64,000 nucleotides of DNA. Source: Sphagnum compactum (taxonomy: Eukaryota > Bryophyta > Sphagnopsida > Sphagnales). Position 1 is the stretch's first letter. The number at the start of each line of letters is the position of its first letter. The notes below the pieces were generated by a model, which did no database searches, had not been told where the DNA came from, and saw only the letters and a list, made by a program, of their open reading frames with translations. The stretch lies in NCBI GenBank assembly GCA_965153455.1, contig OZ234504.1, positions 1,240,001 through 1,304,000 of the forward strand, read 5' to 3'. The position numbers and the translations under genes are program-made. This document shows positions 52,582 to 64,000 of the stretch, one piece after another.

Positions 52582-55500
52582 CTAATTGTGATCACTTGAC
52601 CGTGAAGACGCCACTGAAACATTGGATTGATGTCGGGAGCTACTAGATGCACTGAAAAAGGAGGCTGACCCTGCTGTATTACTTGGGCTGTAGAGTCCGA
52701 CTTCCCCATGGCCAATTAGTGTGAGAAGGAAAAGGCGATAACTGCCACTCGTGTCTATGGCTATCACTTCCTCTAATAGTCTCTTGCTCTCATTTGTGAA
52801 CTCCAACTTGATGTATTGCATGTCAATTTCTGCCCGGGTTGTGATAACCCGAATCAATGTGTCGTCATCCATTGCGAATCCCATCAATGCAACACATAGT
52901 TCCTGAACATTTTTGCACATTGTTCTGGTGAAGTTAAGTTTCTAGTTGAAAAGAGACGTTAAAACAACAAGGAGATTCTTCTGTGCGTGCTGCTGACATT
53001 CCATTTTGTGTAGGGTAAGTCGTAAGGGTAAGAGCATAGCTGAATTAAGGGGTGATGGGACACGGTAATAGCCAACCACTATTGCCTTGTCCAATGTCCC
53101 TTAGTTCGGGAATGTTCATCACCCATGGGCCTTACCCATCGTAAAGCAAGAAGCAAACATTATGATAAGTCTAAACATATGTAGATCACAATGTGATGAG
53201 CAAGAGGTGCCTGCAAGAGGTGTAAAGTGCCTCTTATTTTTTAGGAGGCATTTACATTAATGTGTATAAGGCACCCTCCAAATATACTATCAAATTTCTC
53301 TGGGCACTTTTACGCATGTTTAATGTACCTCAGCATAGAATTTAGCTGGTTGACGAAAGCACTGCACAGCAACTTGTAATGCGCCTGCTAATTCTCCCCA
53401 CCTTTCCTTCTTAAGTGCCTACAAAAAAACCAGTCTGCACCAAATGAACTTCTTGAGACAGAGACAGACATATGTCCATCCAAAAGCAAAAGCAGAAAGG
53501 AAACAAAGCAAAGGGAAGATAATTTGGATATAAGAAACTTTCAGAAAAGGAACTAGGTATATTAAGCAGCTCACGAAAATTAATGAACAGACAAAAATTC
53601 ACAACGTTTTGTAGAAAGGTTTGAGCAACACAAAACACCCACTTTTTCAAACTCTTGACCGTAATGCTGCTGAAAATAGTTTAATGTAGCCAACAATTGT
53701 GCGGTGCTGCGGGTGCTGATTATGTGGATGAATGTGTCTTCACTTCCCGTTCTACCCATACACACCTTATTCAATTGATGTGCGTCATTCAAGGCAATAT
53801 GGCGATCTATGTCTGTATTCTCTGGTCGGTTTCCCCGCACAAGTGCCAGCAAAAGCTACATATAATAATGCCATTGTGCAACTTGTTATGAATATTCTGC
53901 AAAATGTTTTCAAACTCTTGGGGGGGGGGGGGGGGGGTGCAAGGGACTTTGAAATACAACAATTGCAGCTGGGTTAACTGTAGGGCAAGCACAGGAAAAT
54001 ACTGTTGGAAACACCAAGCAAGAAAGACAAAAACAAAGTGCTACCAAATGGATAACACTCACAACCAATTGGCAAAGGAAAACCACAAAGCATCCTTCAA
54101 CCATTTTACAGTGTAATTGATTGTAACATAAATAATCAGCAAGATAATAAACACGTATGAAATGGACCCAAAAGTTTCTTGGAAAGACTTGAAATTTTTA
54201 GTACCTTTGTGATTGATGGAAGTCTTTCTCGGAACTCAATTTTCCTTGAATCTGTGCTGCGCCGAAATGCCCATTTGGTCTATTGCTCCAAAGTGAAAGC
54301 GCAACAGGACAAAGTAGTGAGGAGAGAAAAAAATGCACTAGTTCAAATAAGCAAAAAAGAAAGACACATTGCTTTTCCCACTTGTTATGTTTTAGAAAAA
54401 AGCAACAACAAGCAAGCAAGCAAGCAACATTTTGCTTTGCTACCGAGTGGTAGGAGAAACCCTAGAACAATGCCGTGAATTCTTTTGCAAGAATTGAATT
54501 TGAAAACCCAAAAGCAATTCATTCATATCTCATTTCCAAAAAACCTAGAAAACAAAGGTAAAAGGATGTGGGTGTGGAATAGTACCTTATGGAAGTCTGC
54601 AGCACATGTGTCTACACCACTGATGTGGTTTTCTAAGGTTTCACTAAACATGGTGTAGTAAGCTTGCTTGATCAAAAAGAGTTGTGCAGATGTCCTTGTG
54701 CACAGAATGCCTATCAGCGCGCGGTCACACTTGGACCCAGTCCCACGAATTGCTTCATACAACAACACTGCATCTCGTTCTGCTGCATCCATCATCCATA
54801 GCAACAATGCTTTCTGGTATCCCCATGAATCATCCCACCCCGTAGCCCACCAAATGAATTTCTTTTATTAATAAAAGTCAGCCCAAATTAGTTTTGTTCC
54901 AGTGGATTTTATGTAGAAATTTTTCAACCAACCCACATTTTGCAAAGCCAGAAAAAAGGGGGGTTCTTTAACTGGACACACAACAGTGCATGGATGGATC
55001 TCACTCAAGCAAGAACCCCACAACAGCTCAGTCCTGAGATTTTGATTACATGACGAGGCCTCTTCCACTTCTATAATTTAGCTCCAGAAACTGTGCTTGA
55101 TATTTTGTTAGATCCGATCACCCGGATGTGTGTTAGGAAGGAGGAATTTACGCTTGGGATTTGCTAGAACTGATGAGCAGAAGAAGAGACTTGACAGTTC
55201 GCTTAATCCAAATCTGGAACTTGCAGTAAAGCTTCTTGCATCAAACTTGAGACTTAAGATTCTGAAAATAGGTACACTCAGAAGAACAAAGGAGGGGAAA
55301 AAGATGTCAAGCTTCAATGGTTATGGGGCAGAAGTAGCTGAGCTGCTGACCTCCAATTTTCCACTGAATGCTGATTTGAGGCGTTTATGCAGGCTCTGAC
55401 TGTAAACTGTCTGGTATGCTTGAGCGATTTCCGTTCGTTGTGCTTGTGTTCGCCGACCCAAAATCTCAATCACTCTCTTTTCATTACATCCCAGTCCTGA

Positions 55501-56291
55501 TTCCCCCCAACACATCTCAAGCCAAGTGAAAAAAGCCCCTCAGATGGTGTTGTTGTATCTTTAAGAAAGTCATTCCTTTCTTCCAAAAGCCATTTCAAGA
55601 CGCCCCAATGCTGATACATAGATAGATAGACATTCATACATATGAGCTTCACAACAACTAAACAAAAAACCCCTGTTGAGTTCCACTTCTCCCACAACTT
55701 GTCCATCAAGATTTCCAATCACTTCTTTGGGAATGGTTGTTCAATTTGCATTGCCATGAAACAAACCCAAACAAGAATCAAAGGAATCCCATCCACAAAA
55801 CCGAAATACACATCACAAAACTTTCCAAGAGAAGACCACAAGAAATGAAGGGATCCATGGATCCATCTACAACAAACCAAATTTAGCACATGACAAAAAT
55901 TTCCACAAGAAAAACACAAGAATTGAAGGAAGGGATCTATCCATCCACAAAACCAACCAGAATCGCATCACAAAAAATTCCACAAGAAAAACCACAAGAA
56001 TCAGAGGAAGAACTCCATCCATCCATCCACCCACAAAACTGCAAGTGCACGATCCCCAAATTCCCACAACAAGAAAACAAGAGAATCAAAGGGATGATCC
56101 AACCACACAAAAAAAAACCGAAAGCACATTACAAAAATTACACAAGAAAAACAACACACGAATCAAACACACATGGACACATTGTGAGTTAGGATTTGGA
56201 GAAAGATGGGTTTAGAACCTTTGAATGCAGTGCGCAGGTTCTTGCAATCCTCTGGCAGGTTAGTGTACTCCGGCAAGCTTAATGTCCCCAT
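52582..56291 (-). CDS. Annexin with Ser-rich C-terminal tail
   Basis: A calcium- and phospholipid-binding annexin, cytosolic and membrane-associated. Exons (minus): 56291-56219, 55496-55351, 54813-54586, 53855-53643, 53418-53329, 52941-52582; all joints keep frame and the model closes at 369 residues. Repeat I (about 17-84) has FKGLGCNEKRVIEILGRRTQ. Repeat II (85-155) has LLWMMDAAERDA and ILCTRTSAQL. Repeat III (about 168-243) has GRTGSEDTFIHIISTRS. Repeat IV (about 255-327) has DDDTLIRVITTRAEIDM and DTSGSYRLFLLTLIG. Plant annexins usually bind calcium in repeats I and IV through GxGT. Here repeat I reads GLGC and repeat IV reads GFAM, so calcium binding is probably weakened (inference). Residues 328-369 form a Ser-rich tail beyond the usual length of about 315. 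A TATA box at 56461 and a CTT-rich leader precede it. Intron 3 contains a run of 18 G (plus strand) and intron 1 a minisatellite. Confidence 0.92.
53920..53937. repeat. Homopolymer of 18 G within annexin intron 3
   Basis: An unbroken run of 18 G on the plus strand, so C on the transcribed-sense (minus) strand. Other G/C runs lie at about 43091-43113, 57361-57368 and 57766-57777. Run length is prone to sequencing error. Confidence 0.7.
55740..56165. repeat. Imperfect minisatellite, about 76-bp units, in annexin intron 1
   Basis: About five to six units. Each contains CCACAAGAAAAACCACAAGAA, then an ATCAAAGGAA-like word, then GATCCATCCATCCACAAAACC and CATCACAAAAATT. The recurring AAGAATCAAAGGA-type word starts near 55771, 55838, 55916, 55992, 56078 and 56154, giving a period of about 67-86 bases. 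Confidence 0.65.
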
Positions 56292-56410
56292 GGATGGATG
56301 CTGCTGCTGCTGTTTTTTCCTCTGCTATAGGAAACTCTGCTAGTCTCCTCCCTCTTCAAGTCCTAGACTTCTTCCCTGTTCTTCATCACTCGTGTTGTGA
56401 AAGGTTCATG

Positions 56411-56466
56411 AGAAAGAAGAAGAAGAAGAAGAAGCACAACCAGAAGAAGAAGAAGAAGTGTTTATA
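56411..56466 (-). promoter_or_regulatory. Annexin TATA box and CTT-rich leader
   Basis: On the minus strand TATAAA (56466-56461), in the context GTTATAAACAC, lies 170 bases before the annexin ATG. It is followed by two CTTCTTCTT runs (GAA repeats on the plus strand, 56411-56460). The predicted transcription start, about 30 bases on, falls in the CTT tract. Pyrimidine tracts of this kind are frequent in plant leaders. Confidence 0.5.
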
Positions 56467-59400
56467 ACAAAAACCTCAAGAATAATCCCCTCAATTGTAA
56501 GTCCCTGCCATTTATGAGCCTAGGTCAAACAGTAGCCTAAATCAAAAGGAGTTGCCAGAAGGTTTTGGTTGCGCAACTGGGTTTCAACCAAACCAAAGGA
56601 GAAGACTTGGATTCTGAAGAGGATGAAGTCTACTAGGAGGAACTCATTGAAAATGTATCACTTGTTGGGTTTGAGCAAAGCTCAAAAGATGTACTTGATG
56701 TCTTAGTGGGGTTGTAAGTGTGTACAAATAATCCATGAGAGAGATTTACAATGGGTATTTGGCTACTAGGATGTGGCCTAACCCTTGACTGGCCATGGAC
56801 TCCAGGAATGGGTGGGTGATGCACTTCCACTTCCAAAAGTTGTTTAGCAAGTCAAGCATGGTGATGATAGAGGGAGTTTTAGTAAGAGGAAAAACAAAAA
56901 ACAAATTGTGATGAAAGGGGAGGAAAGAAGTCGTTTGAGACTAACTAGGTAGAGAGAATGCCAAAACAAAAATTCCTTTGGCCAAAAGCAAAAGGCAAAA
57001 AAAGGAAAAGGGAGAAGAAAGAGTTGTGCCTATGTGATGAGAGAGGCAATGGGGATGTTGTTTGGCAAAGATGGAGTACTTCAGTTTGAGGCAGAAGAGT
57101 TCATTAAGGATGACGTTTGTGCATATGTGGATAATATAAGTCTCTTTTGAGGCCTATGACGAAGAATTCCATTCAGTTTGTTTGCTTGTTTGTTTTGGTT
57201 TTTTTTTAAAAATTAAAAAATAAACATTTTATTTTATTTTATTTTAAAATTAATTAATTTTTTTAGAAATAAAATTTTATGGGGCGAAAAATTGGTAAAA
57301 CTCTTCTTCTACACATTGTTTTTCTGAAAATGGAATGTATGTATTCTCCCTTTTTTTTTTGGGGGGGGAAAAAAACATTCGCCTAAAAAGGCTACAGAAA
57401 TCTGTTTTTTTGGGGAATGTGTCGTCATATTTATGTGTACTGACTGGCTACAGTTTCTTGAAATAATGTGGTTGCCAGTTCAGTTGAAATCTGCTTAGGG
57501 ATGCTCGCCACCCTGGCTCTGTCAGGAAATTGGCCCAAAAATATATATATATATATATTCCACTGATTCCACTGGTGGTTGAAGGTGCAGTGTAGTGAGA
57601 CCAGGGTTTTATTATTATCATTATTATTATTATTTTCTTTTTCTCTCAATTTTGTGGTTTTAAAATTCTGGTGGTTTTTTTTTTCCTAATTTATTTACAC
57701 TAAAAATTTCCAAAATTTTCTGAATTTTTTTTTTTGTGTCCACAGTGCTAAAAACCCAAACCCACCCCCCCCCCCCAAAAATAATTTAAAAAAAAAATGG
57801 CTGGATGAGACAGGTGAAGGCACACATGTCAGAATTTGACTCTTGATGGCCAATTCACTTGCATTAAAAGCCCCGTGTAATGCCAATCAACGAGAGGGTA
57901 GAATTGGCATTATTGTTGCAAAAATTGGCAACAAGTGCTGATTCTGCTCCCCCAATCTGGTGAAGGGGAACCCATGAATAGGTGGCCCCAGGCTTTTTTA
58001 ACTACATAGTGTGGAGCTTCTTGTCACATTGACTTTGTGGCCAGCCCTTTGGACTCTATAGGGATTCATCTTTTTCTTCGTGGCTATGGTGAGAAGAGGA
58101 TGCTTTTTATGACGTTGTTTGGAATGTATTCGTATTTATTAAGAAAGTTGTGACATTCCATGTTTTACATGAATAGATTTTTTTTTTTTTTGTCATTGTC
58201 TTTCAATTTTTGTGTTAACAAGTTGACATTGTGGTTTTGATGGATGGTGTTCAGATGTTGGTTGATGTTGTTATCATTGATCTCACTTGAGTAAATTTGG
58301 TTCCATGGGTAGTTTTATCTCATGGGGTTGTTATAACAATCACCATTTAGATTAAAGATGAGCTTTTATTGCGATTGATATTTAACGAACATGTTTTTTC
58401 CTTTAGACATAAAAGTCTTTGGGTGTTTGTATGGATAGGTTGACAATTATTATTATTTTTATCAATGTGCTAACATGGTGTGAAAAATGAAGGGCACTAA
58501 AGGCCGTTTATTTTCAATTTTATGTTCATTTTATAAGAAAAAAATGTCAGTGATGTTGCAACAACCACAACAACCTTTATTTTGAGGTGTGCTATTATTG
58601 TAGACGAAGGTTTTTTTTAATCTGTGTGTTCTTTCAAGTGTTCCTCCCTTCCTTTTAAATCTAATGTTCTTCTCAAAATGGGGAGGTGGGGGTGCAGGGT
58701 TTCAGGTACTTGACTCCCTTAGTAGTCCACCACCCTCTTTGGAAGATTTTTTGTTTACGAGGACTTGGGTCCTTTGCATCTTGTATCTTTTTTCCCCCCT
58801 TTGTTGGGTGCTTTGTTTTATTGATGATTGACTAGTTTTCATCAATTTTGAGAGGATTTTTGTACTATTTGAATTGTGCAAAGTTGTGTATGTATCAAAA
58901 ATGGAAAAAGAGCTGCCCAGAAACCTGAAGTTCTTTGCCCGTTCTCTCAAGAAAACAATAGATTTTGAGTTTTTGAAATAATAACAAAGTCGAGCACTAA
59001 ATTGGCTTTGGGTCAGTGTTTTTTCTTTCTGGCGAATTATTGCCAGAATTCTACTTTTCTCAAAAGGGCAGCTACCATTACAAAGGGAAAAATAAGGAGA
59101 AAATTGGTTATTTTTCTTTGAAAGGGTGTCGCCACAATTTATTTTTCTTACTGGCTACAGTTTTAAGAGTTCCTTGAAATATTGTTGCCAGTTAAGGCAA
59201 AATCTGCTCTTCAACCCTGGCTTCATGAGAAAATTAGGAAAGAAAAAAACATTGCTTGGGTCTACCTTCGTGGACAAGATCCAGTGCTTATAGAGTATAA
59301 TAATTGTTCTTGATTGGTCAGATAGAATGATTGATCTAGATGATTTTAGTATAAATAATCTCCCATCTAGTAAGGCATTGCAGAAATCCATGTTGTCTTT

Positions 59401-59951
59401 GATTCCACCTATGACTCCCACCCTCGCCCAATCGACATTTGTCCTTGATTCCTGCTTTGCAGCTTGAACCTTCATCATTGCCCTCAAGACAGCTGTAATG
59501 CAGGATCAGTATGGTGCTTGGCAGTTAGCACAGATATCACTCGAGGAGGACAGATCCTTCCAAGATGCAAATGCAAAACTTAAGTCAAAGATCACAAAGG
59601 CATGGATGGTAATGCCATGAAGGGGAGGAAAGTTTCACACACTTGCAAGGTCTAGAATCATCTCACTTTGTAATGAAATACATTTTGGAAGATGCTCCAC
59701 CTCTGACATGAAACTGACTTCCAAGATCCATGGGAAGAAATCCCAGCACATGGCATCAAAGGGTGAGACAAAGTTCATTTCAAAGATTTTACCCTACTTT
59801 CTGGATCGTACAGAGAGAGCTTCATTAACAATTTAGAGCCTGTCAAAGAAGAAAACATTTTTTTTACTTTCAATGTAGTGTCACACAAATTGGCCTTAAG
59901 TCTTACCAAACTGTATTACACAAAAAGAATAATGTTTAGAAACATGGAGAG
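56467..59951. other. Intergenic between annexin and HACD genes
   Basis: Holds the annexin upstream region, LINE copy B (58015-58850), an (AT)9 run at 57541-57558, and a pair of direct repeats (about 57400-57530 and 59110-59240) sharing ACTGGCTACAGTTT and a TTGAAAT(A)AT…TTGCCAGTT block. The minus frame at 59155-59487 crosses one of these repeats and shows no family signature. Confidence 0.45.
58015..58850 (+). mobile_element. LINE-type reverse-transcriptase 3' remnant, copy B
   Basis: Parallels 41870-43260 from CATTGACTTTGTGGCCAGCC to GGGTGCTTTGTTTTATTGATGA. It preserves an uninterrupted stretch from about 58219 reading VDIVVLMDGVQMLVDVVI and, after a stop, NLVPWVVLSHGVVITI. This is typical of the C-terminal region of plant LINE polyproteins. 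Unlike copy A it has no MITE: AAAGATGAGC near 58355 is the unoccupied site. Stops and frameshifts make it inactive. Confidence 0.6.
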
Positions 59952-62900
59952 CTAGTCAATTCTCTTAGGTTTCTGTGTCTTTCGTCTATTTACAGCCACT
60001 TTCTTTGATAATTTTTTTTGGCGCTGTTGAAACATGTGGAGATATAGCACCAACCATAGACAAGGATAAGCAATCATCAGCACCTGCATTCAGTAACAGA
60101 CAACCAACTCAATAGCACCTCACTGCTGAACAGATCATACTATGCATAGATAGGTACACAGACCATGATATTGCAATCTCTATTAAGTCTTCAGGCTTCA
60201 TTAGATTAATTTCTAATGCTTCATTCTGTGGGGTACTCTCTTTGCAACAAACTGGTTATGAGTGCATATAGTAGAAGGCCTAGATCCCTGATAATAATGT
60301 GGTTCTGCATATGTGTGCTACATAACAGGACGTAAGAATAGAAAACAAAACAAAACAAGCCAGTTCATTGCAAACCACTGGTCCATCCATCACAGAACTA
60401 TAGTAAGTGGAGAGGGGAAATGCTTACTACAACAAATGAGTGGTAATCAAAGGGAAGCCACTTGAATATGCCGCTGTACAGATTGCGCTGTTTAATGGGC
60501 TCCAACGATTGATACATCACCAGCACTGCATTTGACCACACCACTCCTGGTTACACATATGCAAGAGAATGTCCAAGTTCCTCTTTCACAGACATCACAT
60601 GCAGTGACATACATCCAGCAAGCCAATAGTCTTAACAGCTTGACCAACACAGTTCCAAACATAGTATGTCCAATAACTGTATGTGTTGGGGGTGATATTC
60701 TTCTTTTGTTTCATGTGTGGGACTTGATGCACCTGGGGACCATGCTTGGTTAAGCATAACTTACTCTCTCCATAAAGAGCTCCCACTGGATATAGAACAA
60801 CAAATGCTGTGTAACTGCAAAAGACCAATTTGAATTCAGCACTTCCACAATGCTCATGATTTCTGGAAGGAGGAAGGCTTCAATGATTTAGAGGGAGAGA
60901 TCAGAACAAAACTGAAACCAAACAGAAGACCACAATGTATTACCACCAAAATAGACTTCTTGGTAAGCCACAAAGGGCTTCTTGGGACCAAAAGGAGAAA
61001 GGGCCAGGAAGCATACCGCAGCCAGATCAACCAGCGTGGGCACATCCCCATCAGGGTGAGCACATAGTATGGACACCGTATGACCTGCCACAACATACCA
61101 TCAGCAGCCACTACAGCTCAGGAACAAGAACAGAATGATGAGCCACTTTCTATCTGTACAATGACTGGTAAATGACCAGAGGCCATGGGAAATAGAGTGA
61201 GAACCTTAAGATCCATATTGGTCCTATACATTAGCAAGCAGCAACATGCTTGAACATCATACAACCTCAGATAACATCCATAACAACCATCTGGAATGCT
61301 CTAGAAACTCCAACCACAGCTCAAGTAACTCAATCATTGTTATCTCTGGGTGGAGGAAGAGGCTTCTGAAGAAAAATAGAGGGGAAGATAAGAACATGTC
61401 TGAGGCCTGAATTGACAACAGCAGTGATAGTGATAACTTTTTGGATTCATCCAATCCCATTCATTGCAAGTTTTGTGAGGAAAACTGTATCAGTAGGAGT
61501 AAGGACCTCTGATAGAGCCCAGGCAGAAAACGTGATCAAGATTGGTGGCTGCTCTTGCACCTGCACACATATGTTTCACCTTATGTACAGGAAAACACTA
61601 ACTGTGTTATTATACAAATTGTTAGCCATATCAATTTGCAAAAATTTCTACTGTTTGTACTGTACATACCTCTGGAATTTGGGCAATGATTGCAAATAAT
61701 ACATGAGAGCGACCAAGCCATTGAAGAAAATTATAGAGTGTCACACTGCGCACTAGCCCTTTTGTACACCAGCCAAACAGACCCCATGTTAGCACCTTAC
61801 AACACTGTTAAAGACCCCTAAAAGCTCTTTAGTACCTCAAGGAAAAGATCCGTCAAGAGCTGGAATTGGCAAGAGTAAGGCAGAGTGACTACACTCTATG
61901 AACCATGGGGTGGACCCAGCCTTCCATGCTTCTCATCTACTCTATAGAATTGTTGATTGCTCCACTCTCTGTAACAGTCTACAGTTACACACGGTTCTCA
62001 TCCAATTTGTTGCATTTTCTTGTGTCTACTCATGGCCCCTGTCCCTCTAATCCAACCAATATAAATCCTCTAAAGAAAACCACTTGAAATCTAGGCATCA
62101 AATCCTAAATTTCTACAAACAGTAACTGGTGATTGATACATCATGAATTATTCTCTAGAATCAAGGAAGGGGCAACAAACCAAGAGCAGAATGCAGAACC
62201 TCCAGAAATGCTGTCAACTGCAGCAATCCTGTCACATATCAAGCACAACCCACTTGGACTCAGATTTTTAAACCCCTGCCAGACCTGTGATGGCCCAAAT
62301 GAATTGAGCAGGTCATTGAGCAGGTCCTTCCCTGTTATTCACATCAAAGACTGACCAAAGAATGGACAGTAAAACAGAACATGAGCTGAAAAGCAGGAAG
62401 CTGAAATGACAGTTTTGATGACTTTCAAATTCTCATTGCAAGAATACTAGTTGGGATCTGGAAAAGAATAACATGGCAAAATATGCAATATGCAAAATTA
62501 AAAAAACAAATGAAGCTTGATCTGGGACTGCAAGACAAAGTTGTTGCCTTGTGAGTGACTGAACCTGCTTGTCTTTGAAAGATTGGACGTGTGATCCTGC
62601 ACATGAGGGCTAATCTAGGAAAGGCGGATTGATATATCAAAAACTGGACAGCCTAAACAGTATATGATCTTTGAGCAAAGGGAAATCGGCCACCTCCCCC
62701 CACACCAAGCGTTCTGAATATATGACATCCAGAAAAGAAATTGAGTGTTGAAAGGAAGGGCACATACGTACAAGGTAACCGGCTGCAGAATATGCACCCA
62801 TCAATGACCTACTCTGCAGTGCACGATGGATTACCCTTGCCAGCACCAATGCCCTAATGCCAACCCCAAGGCCAGAATGTGGTATCAAATTCAGACTCTT

Positions 62901-63192
62901 CCATTCATTCAGAATCAAATGAATAGGAGGACCGTCAGAAGCACAGGAAAAATTACTGCCACTTGAATGCACACTGAAACCCTAACTCTCCCTCATTTGC
63001 ACACCTTCCAACTTGTTCTTGTACATGTGAGAAGGTACAAAATGCCAGAACTCACATAGGTCTTCTATGAGAAAAAACCCTGAAAAGATCTTTTAGAAGA
63101 TACCACTGACAGGTGTGAGGCACATACCAGCCAAGGGACTGGGCCACATTGTATGATGTCAAATATATGCTTGCGACCCAGCTGCCTGTCAT
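59952..63192 (-). CDS. Very-long-chain 3-hydroxyacyl-CoA dehydratase (HACD/PTPLA family)
   Basis: An ER multi-pass enzyme removing water from 3-hydroxyacyl-CoA, the third step of fatty-acid elongation. Exons (minus): 63192-63128, 62853-62768, 62228-62181, 61758-61670, 61560-61507, 61084-61017, 60814-60765, 60525-60428, 60083-59952. The frame closes at 229 residues, close to the usual 220. Family segments in order: YLTSYNVAQSLGW (10-22), AFLEVLHSALGLV (56-68), LITFSAWALSEVIRCPYYVL (about 104-123), WLIWLRYTAFVVLYPVGALYGE (132-153), MYQSLEPIKQRNLY, and a basic tail QQRQKKLSKK. The pattern resembles the PTPLA branch more than PAS2. The expected catalytic Tyr is Tyr145 and Glu is Glu153, eight apart, where I recall seven in yeast Phs1. 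An upstream exon (63947-63818) with a GTGAGT donor is in frame and could start the protein 44 residues earlier with a Leu-run; I chose the internal ATG because homologues lack that extension. Several exons are 48-68 bases, and exon 61507-61560 has the weak donor GTCCTT. Confidence 0.88.
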
Positions 63193-64000
63193 ACCTGTTT
63201 TTTCACATCAATGGTGTTCAGAAAGGGAAGGAAATTGCAGGAGCTCACACATGCACATATATGTCAGATGGTGCAGGGAATAAGCAGAGCACAAAGAAAG
63301 ATACAATTAGTAGCAGAGGCATCAACAAAACACCTCCAAAATACATACAAAATACAAGACAAGTTGTCCTTGGACAATCAAGCACTTGTACCTATCCACC
63401 AAGGAAACCTTCAAACAAGTAAGGAGAATAGGGTTTGGAGATCAGCAAGAATGGAGGAATTTTGGATCACAGAAAATTACTTCCACGAATTTAGAGACGG
63501 AGAAAAACCTCGAAAATCAAGGCTGCTCCATAACAATAGAAAATCCGTAAAAAGAAGACAATCTTCAGTACTAAACAGAGACCAAAAAATAAAAACAGTT
63601 TCGAATCCATCGGAACCTCCTCCTCTTCTCGCACAGCGGGAGAAGAATAAGAAAATGGTTCCAAAAAAGAAACCCCCCGCCGACAACCTACATCCTTTTT
63701 CTTCGTAGAAAGGGCAAAAAAAACAACAACACACGCACAGGCATGTTGAAGGCTCTTAAACAGTGAGAAGCTGGACTTCAGGAAGAGAAAAAAAATTAGT
63801 AGGCAAAAACTACTCACCTTCTTCGCCTGCGCGCGGACATTCGAGACGACGATGAGGACGCAGCAGCAGCAGCAGCAGCAGCGGCAGCTGTGGAAACAAG
63901 GGTTGCTGCATTTTGTGAAGAGGAAAAGGGGGTTTCAACGGCGCCATCCGATCAGACGCTCCTTCGATCTCTGCCGTCGGATGTGACACAACCCCGCTCT
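63193..64000 (-). promoter_or_regulatory. HACD upstream exon, leader and window edge
   Basis: Positions 63817-63195 would be intron 1, between the donor GTGAGT at 63817 and an acceptor at 63195 or 63186. The exon ending at 63818 carries a CAG repeat (63861-63882; CTG, hence Leu, in the ATG frame from 63947). Depending on start choice it is 5' leader or coding. Sequence above 63948 has no stop in that frame, so an even earlier start outside the window cannot be excluded. Confidence 0.45.

Noticed and set aside
59155-59487. 110-codon minus-strand frame downstream of HACD
   Set aside because: Crosses a dispersed repeat also present at 57400-57530 and matches no family.
63818-63840. Alternative HACD start MSARRRR in the upstream exon
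   Set aside because: Its frame is not continued by either acceptor into the conserved HACD sequence; only the frame from ATG 63947, or the internal ATG 63192, fits.

Overview
The window looks like nuclear DNA of a land plant with a large, repeat-rich genome. The genes are intron-rich with GT-AG splice sites, the interstitial telomere-type repeats are the plant type (CCCTAAA), and the protein families are plant families: NPH3/BTB, group-B MAP kinase, plant annexin, class III serine carboxypeptidase and PPR. Long AT-rich intergenic stretches full of decayed retroelements, and retroelement remnants of a kind I associate with ferns and other non-flowering plants, suggest a fern or similar lineage. 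That placement is inference.

Layout, left to right. At 460-791 (minus) is the first coding exon of a class III serine carboxypeptidase that runs off the left edge. At 2613-5060 (plus) is a dead PPR gene broken by two related CACTA-type elements (2800-4600 and 4807-4960). At 6540-7372 is a degraded Ty1/copia RNase H followed by an LTR. The stretch 7.4-14.7 kb has no recognisable gene. At 15014-17040 (minus) is a four-exon BTB/NPH3 gene. At 22.5-25.9 kb is a decayed retroelement with gag zinc-knuckle, protease and, apparently, cytosine-5 DNA methyltransferase motifs. At 30555-31802 (plus) is a single-exon gene for an unfamiliar, highly basic 415-residue protein. At 33398-38289 (minus) is a six-exon MAP kinase. 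At 39.2-43.3 kb are LINE remnants, one containing a third CACTA-type element. At 46.67-49.10 kb is an LTR-like element that seems to carry only gag. At 51.1-52.3 kb are three short telomere-type arrays. At 52582-56291 (minus) is a six-exon annexin with an unusual Ser-rich tail. At 58.0-58.9 kb is a second copy of the LINE fragment, without the CACTA insertion. At 59952-63192 (minus) is a nine-coding-exon 3-hydroxyacyl-CoA dehydratase (HACD/PTPLA) gene, with an upstream exon reaching the right edge.

The genes form no operon or cluster. They are independent housekeeping or signalling genes: vacuolar/secretory proteolysis, a putative ubiquitin-ligase adaptor, MAPK signalling, membrane-binding annexin, and ER very-long-chain fatty-acid elongation. 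They are separated by transposon debris. Exon borders were read by eye from splice consensus, reading-frame continuity and family conservation; every multi-exon model closes in frame. The most interesting material lies in the decayed elements and in the unfamiliar single-exon protein.
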